Source: Bacillota bacterium (lineage in GTDB: Bacteria > Bacillota > Clostridia > Lachnospirales > Lachnospiraceae). From it: 25,793 nucleotides of DNA. The DNA lies in the NCBI GenBank assembly GCA_023402845.1, contig JAEYFP010000043.1, positions 1 to 25,793 of the forward strand, given 5' to 3'. This document shows positions 23,712-25,793 of the stretch, in pieces. A program made the position numbers and the translations under genes. The notes under the pieces are model-generated. The model did not search any database and was not told where the DNA came from. It saw only the letters and a program-made list of their open reading frames with translations. Position 1 is the stretch's first letter. Each line of letters starts with the position of its first letter.

Positions 23712-24401
23712 TTATTTTTCCTGATTTCCGTCAAAGCGATATCCAAAACCGCGTATTGTATGAATATATCCGCCTGACTCGCAAAGCTTTTCACGAAGCC
23801 GATTGATATGCGTGTCTACCGTTCTCAGTCCCGCATAATAATGGCATCCCCAAACCTTATGAAAAAGTTCCTCGCGGGAAATAATTCTTCCCTGATTTTG
23901 AGCAAGTGTAATTAATATCTGATACTCCTTCGGGCTTAAATTAATTTCCTGCCGGTTTACGTTTACCTTATGTGAAGCAGGTTCAATCGTTAGTCCGCCG
24001 AAATAATAGGCAGTTGAATCCTGCGGCTTGGTTCTGCGAAGAAGCGCCTTTATTCTGGCAGACAGCACCTCCCTGTGAACCGCCTTTCTAATATAATCGT
24101 CAGCTCCTATCTCCAATCCGTGAATCTCATCAAACTCTGCATCTCTGGATGTAAGAATCATAATAGGAATCATTGAATGTTTGCGAATTTCCCGGCATAC
24201 CGTCCAGCCATCATAAACAGGAAGAATCACGTCAATGATAATGAGATCAATTTTATTCTGTTTTTCTTGAAATATTTCCAGCGCACATGCTCCGTCATAT
24301 GCTTCTAATATCGCAGCTCCTTCTTCTTCCAGGAAATTTTTCACCCTGCCTCTCGCTTCCTGATTTCCATCGGCAAGCAAGATTACACTATTACTAAGCA
24401 T
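23712..24401 (-). CDS. OmpR/PhoB-type response regulator with atypical receiver
   Basis: This 229-residue two-domain regulator has a receiver (about 5-118) and a winged-helix DNA-binding domain (about 130-227; LSPKEYQILITLAQNQGRIISREELF in parts, then VDTHINRLREKL and IRGFGYRF). The phosphoacceptor Asp57 (IIIDVILPVYDGW) and TS (84-85) are present. The acidic pair near residue 10, usually DD or DE, is here ADG with only Asp11, and the usual KP after ADDYI is KA (Lys106-Ala107). So phosphorylation may be weak or changed. The ATG at 24401 has AGGTGG upstream and starts just before the first strand; an ORF to 24467 adds unrelated residues. No histidine kinase is nearby, making it an orphan in this window. 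Confidence 0.9.
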   Translation of the reverse strand: MLSNSVILLADGNQEARGRVKNFLEEEGAAILEAYDGACALEIFQEKQNKIDLIIIDVILPVYDGWTVCREIRKHSMIPIMILTSRDAEFDEIHGLEIGADDYIRKAVHREVLSARIKALLRRTKPQDSTAYYFGGLTIEPASHKVNVNRQEINLSPKEYQILITLAQNQGRIISREELFHKVWGCHYYAGLRTVDTHINRLREKLCESGGYIHTIRGFGYRFDGNQEK

Positions 24402-24457
24402 CGTTCCACCTGAAATATCTATGTATGTAATCATTTCTTGGTAAATAAATCCTTTGT

Positions 24458-24487
24458 AGTATAGCATACTTTTTCAGGGGATTTTAA
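24458..24487 (-). promoter_or_regulatory. Promoter of the response regulator gene
   Basis: On the minus strand TTAAAA (24482-24487, 4 of 6) and TATACT (24458-24463, 5 of 6) are separated by 18 bp. The ATG follows about 57 bp after the -10. Confidence 0.45.
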
Positions 24488-24519
24488 GAATACACAGTTA
24501 TTTCACATAAAAAACACGA

Positions 24520-24582
24520 ATTGTTTAAAAAATAAGCAAAAAACAGGCAGCAAGAATTTTTATCCGTAAAAATTCTTCTGCC
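24520..24582 (-). terminator. Terminator of the EF-hand protein gene
   Basis: On the minus strand, arms at 24567-24582 and 24546-24562 (GGCAG...AGAATTTTTA, one bulged base) with a 4-nt loop are followed by TGTTTTTTGC and a second T-run. It starts about 20 bp after the stop codon at 24601. Confidence 0.85.
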
Positions 24583-24600
24583 TTCCTGCTAAAATGCAGA

Positions 24601-25659
24601 CTATGCCTGATTTTTCTTCAGGGTTCCTTCCACTGTATCAAACATAGATTCATAATGAGTTCCATACGCCTGCAGAGTTTTAAACATAAGCTTCTGATAC
24701 TCGGCAAGCATTATTCTTTCGTCCTCCTCGTCATTCTGACCGGATACCGCTTCTGCTGATGCCCCGATTGTTCCCGGTTCCGGTATTTCATCCTGCGAGA
24801 TTTCACCATCCCCGTTTACATCGTATTGTGCAAAAAACTCATCGGCACTGAGCGCACCTGTGATTCCCAATTCTGAAATCATTTCCTCGTACTCATCCGC
24901 AGATATGGTGCCGTCGGAATCGTCATCAAAGCTGAGAACTCCTCCTGCACTGCCGCTCTCTGCGGTAATCTGCTCTGAACGTTTATCCTCCATCATGGCA
25001 GAATATTCTTCCGCAGACAATACACCGTCTCCATCAAGATCATACTCACTTAGGGTTTCCTCGTCAACAGCCGGAGTGCTTGGACGACTGTTCACAATTC
25101 CTTCTTCCGGTCTGCCGATTGTTCCCGGTTCCGGCATTTCATCCTGCGAGATTTCACCGTCCCCGTTTACATCGTACTGTGCAAAAAACTCATCGGCACT
25201 GAGCGCACCTGTGATTCCCAACTCCGAAATCATTTCCTCGTACTCATCCGCAGATATGGTGCCGTCGGAATCTTCATCAAAGCTGAGAACCCCGCCTGCA
25301 CTGCCGCTCTCTGCGGTAATCTGCTCCAAACGTTTATCCTCCATCATGGCAGAATACTCTTCCGCTGACAATACACCGTCTCCATCAAGATCATACTCAC
25401 TTAGGGTTTCCTCGTCAACAGCAGAGGATGAAGTTTCTGTAAGTTCCGGAATCGGTTTGGCCGGGCCCATCATCATCATATGCTCTTCAGAGGACAACTC
25501 TTCTGTAGAAACAGGCTCCGGAAGCAGACGTTTCTTCTCATCGGATTCTTCAATCGCCAAAAGGCTATTGACCTGAGAGGCATTGGATGAATCTGCCGCA
25601 GTATAAGAACCGACATTCTGGTACTGATAATACATTTCGTTTCTGACTGAACTAATCAT
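24601..25659 (-). CDS. Protein with six EF-hand calcium-binding loops, internally duplicated
   Basis: This 352-residue acidic protein contains six EF-hand loops of 12 residues, in two sets of three. Set one is DLDGDGVLSAEE (90-101), DEDSDGTISADE (128-139) and DVNGDGEISQDE (163-174). Set two is at 207-218, 245-256 and 280-291. Each loop keeps the oxygen ligands at positions 1, 3, 5 and 12, so calcium binding is likely. No signal peptide or membrane helix is seen. The N-terminus (1-50) is Ser/Tyr-rich, and the C-terminus (about 315-350, YQKLMFKTLQAYGTHYESMF) is a probable amphipathic helix. AAAGGAG precedes the ATG. I do not know a function. Cytosolic EF-hand proteins of similar make-up occur in many motile bacteria, which fits the neighbouring signalling genes only loosely. 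Confidence 0.88.
   Translation of the reverse strand: MISSVRNEMYYQYQNVGSYTAADSSNASQVNSLLAIEESDEKKRLLPEPVSTEELSSEEHMMMMGPAKPIPELTETSSSAVDEETLSEYDLDGDGVLSAEEYSAMMEDKRLEQITAESGSAGGVLSFDEDSDGTISADEYEEMISELGITGALSADEFFAQYDVNGDGEISQDEMPEPGTIGRPEEGIVNSRPSTPAVDEETLSEYDLDGDGVLSAEEYSAMMEDKRSEQITAESGSAGGVLSFDDDSDGTISADEYEEMISELGITGALSADEFFAQYDVNGDGEISQDEIPEPGTIGASAEAVSGQNDEEDERIMLAEYQKLMFKTLQAYGTHYESMFDTVEGTLKKNQA
24763..25071 (-). repeat. Direct repeat copy B within the EF-hand gene
   Basis: This 309-bp unit (residues 197-299, AVDEETLSEYD to PEPGTIG) repeats copy A at 25114-25422 at a period of 351 bp. The protein copies differ at only three of 103 positions by eye (L/S, E/D, M/I), and the DNA is nearly identical. 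Confidence 0.9.
25114..25422 (-). repeat. Direct repeat copy A within the EF-hand gene
   Basis: This 309-bp unit (residues 80-182) is the partner of copy B at 24763-25071. A 14-residue spacer (183-196) lies between the copies, and that spacer is not repeated after copy B. The pair reads as a recent in-frame tandem duplication. Confidence 0.9.
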
Positions 25660-25793
25660 ATAACTGGCTCCTTTCTACTACAATGTATTTATGGTTAATA
25701 TCCCTTACAACCAGTAAGGAATTATCCATCTTGTTACTTAAGCTGTTAGAATGTAGGTAGCAATGGTATATCTGCTCCTTTCTTGGACTTCGC
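25660..25793. other. Region upstream of the EF-hand gene, no gene seen
   Basis: The 134 bp to the window edge are AT-rich. Two AGAAAGGAGC-type Shine-Dalgarno-like sequences occur on the minus strand, one directly before the EF-hand ATG and one near the edge that is followed by no usable ORF. No clear promoter was found. Confidence 0.4.

Noticed and set aside
24860..25576. 238-codon plus-strand ORF opposite the EF-hand gene
   Set aside because: It is the shadow of the Asp/Glu/Ser-rich repeats on the other strand; its Ser-rich repeats mirror the EF-hand duplication.
25730..25793. Start of another gene at the right edge, behind an AAAGGAG sequence
   Set aside because: The only possible start there (TTG) gives a frame of a few codons before a stop.

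Overview
The window looks like a chromosomal stretch of a motile, low-to-mid GC Gram-positive anaerobe of the Clostridia, most likely Lachnospiraceae. This is inferred from the gene families and order (cmk-ispH-rpsA, scpA-scpB-dac, a stand-alone OadA/PycB-type subunit beside a separate biotin carrier), the strong AGGAGG-type ribosome binding sites and the chemotaxis genes. No rRNA, tRNA or CRISPR array was seen. Nearly everything is on the minus strand; only a padR gene and a broken acetyltransferase gene are on the plus strand.

Layout, left to right. (1) 1-113: the 5' end of a group II intron of the IIC type, cut by the window edge and sitting just after the intrinsic terminator of cheR. (2) 158-5458: a likely minus-strand transcription unit reading tetR, HI0933-type flavoprotein, cmk, ispH, rpsA (overlapping ispH by 20 bp), cheR, terminator. 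A 42-bp palindrome and a terminator precede tetR. (3) 5707-9968: a biotin-dependent carboxyltransferase operon (12S-like carboxyltransferase, OadG-like lipoprotein, biotin carrier, 5S/OadA-like carboxyltransferase) with no beta membrane subunit in view. (4) 10091-13953: housekeeping genes for a metallophosphoesterase, ScpA, ScpB and a D,D-carboxypeptidase. (5) 14060-16638: the 3' half of a second D,D-carboxypeptidase gene, cut at its catalytic SxN motif by a large serine recombinase gene that has a 54-codon partner ORF; the 5' half is not in the window. (6) 16744-19368: a self-regulated-looking padR gene, a frameshifted GNAT gene, and an AraC regulator with an EamA exporter. (7) 19454-25659: signalling genes, namely two tandem PAS-GGDEF diguanylate cyclases, a Cache-type chemoreceptor with a long foldable leader, an OmpR-type response regulator with a degenerate receiver, and a six-EF-hand protein made by a recent internal duplication.

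How the parts fit: CheR would methylate chemoreceptors such as the one at 21628-23412, and the two cyclases would make cyclic di-GMP, so the window carries both chemotaxis and second-messenger functions. The carboxylase operon should move CO2 on biotin between a keto acid and an acyl-CoA. The strongest points for follow-up are the recombinase that split the carboxypeptidase gene at its active-site codon, the IIC intron in its expected niche, the leader RNA of the chemoreceptor, and the duplicated EF-hand protein.
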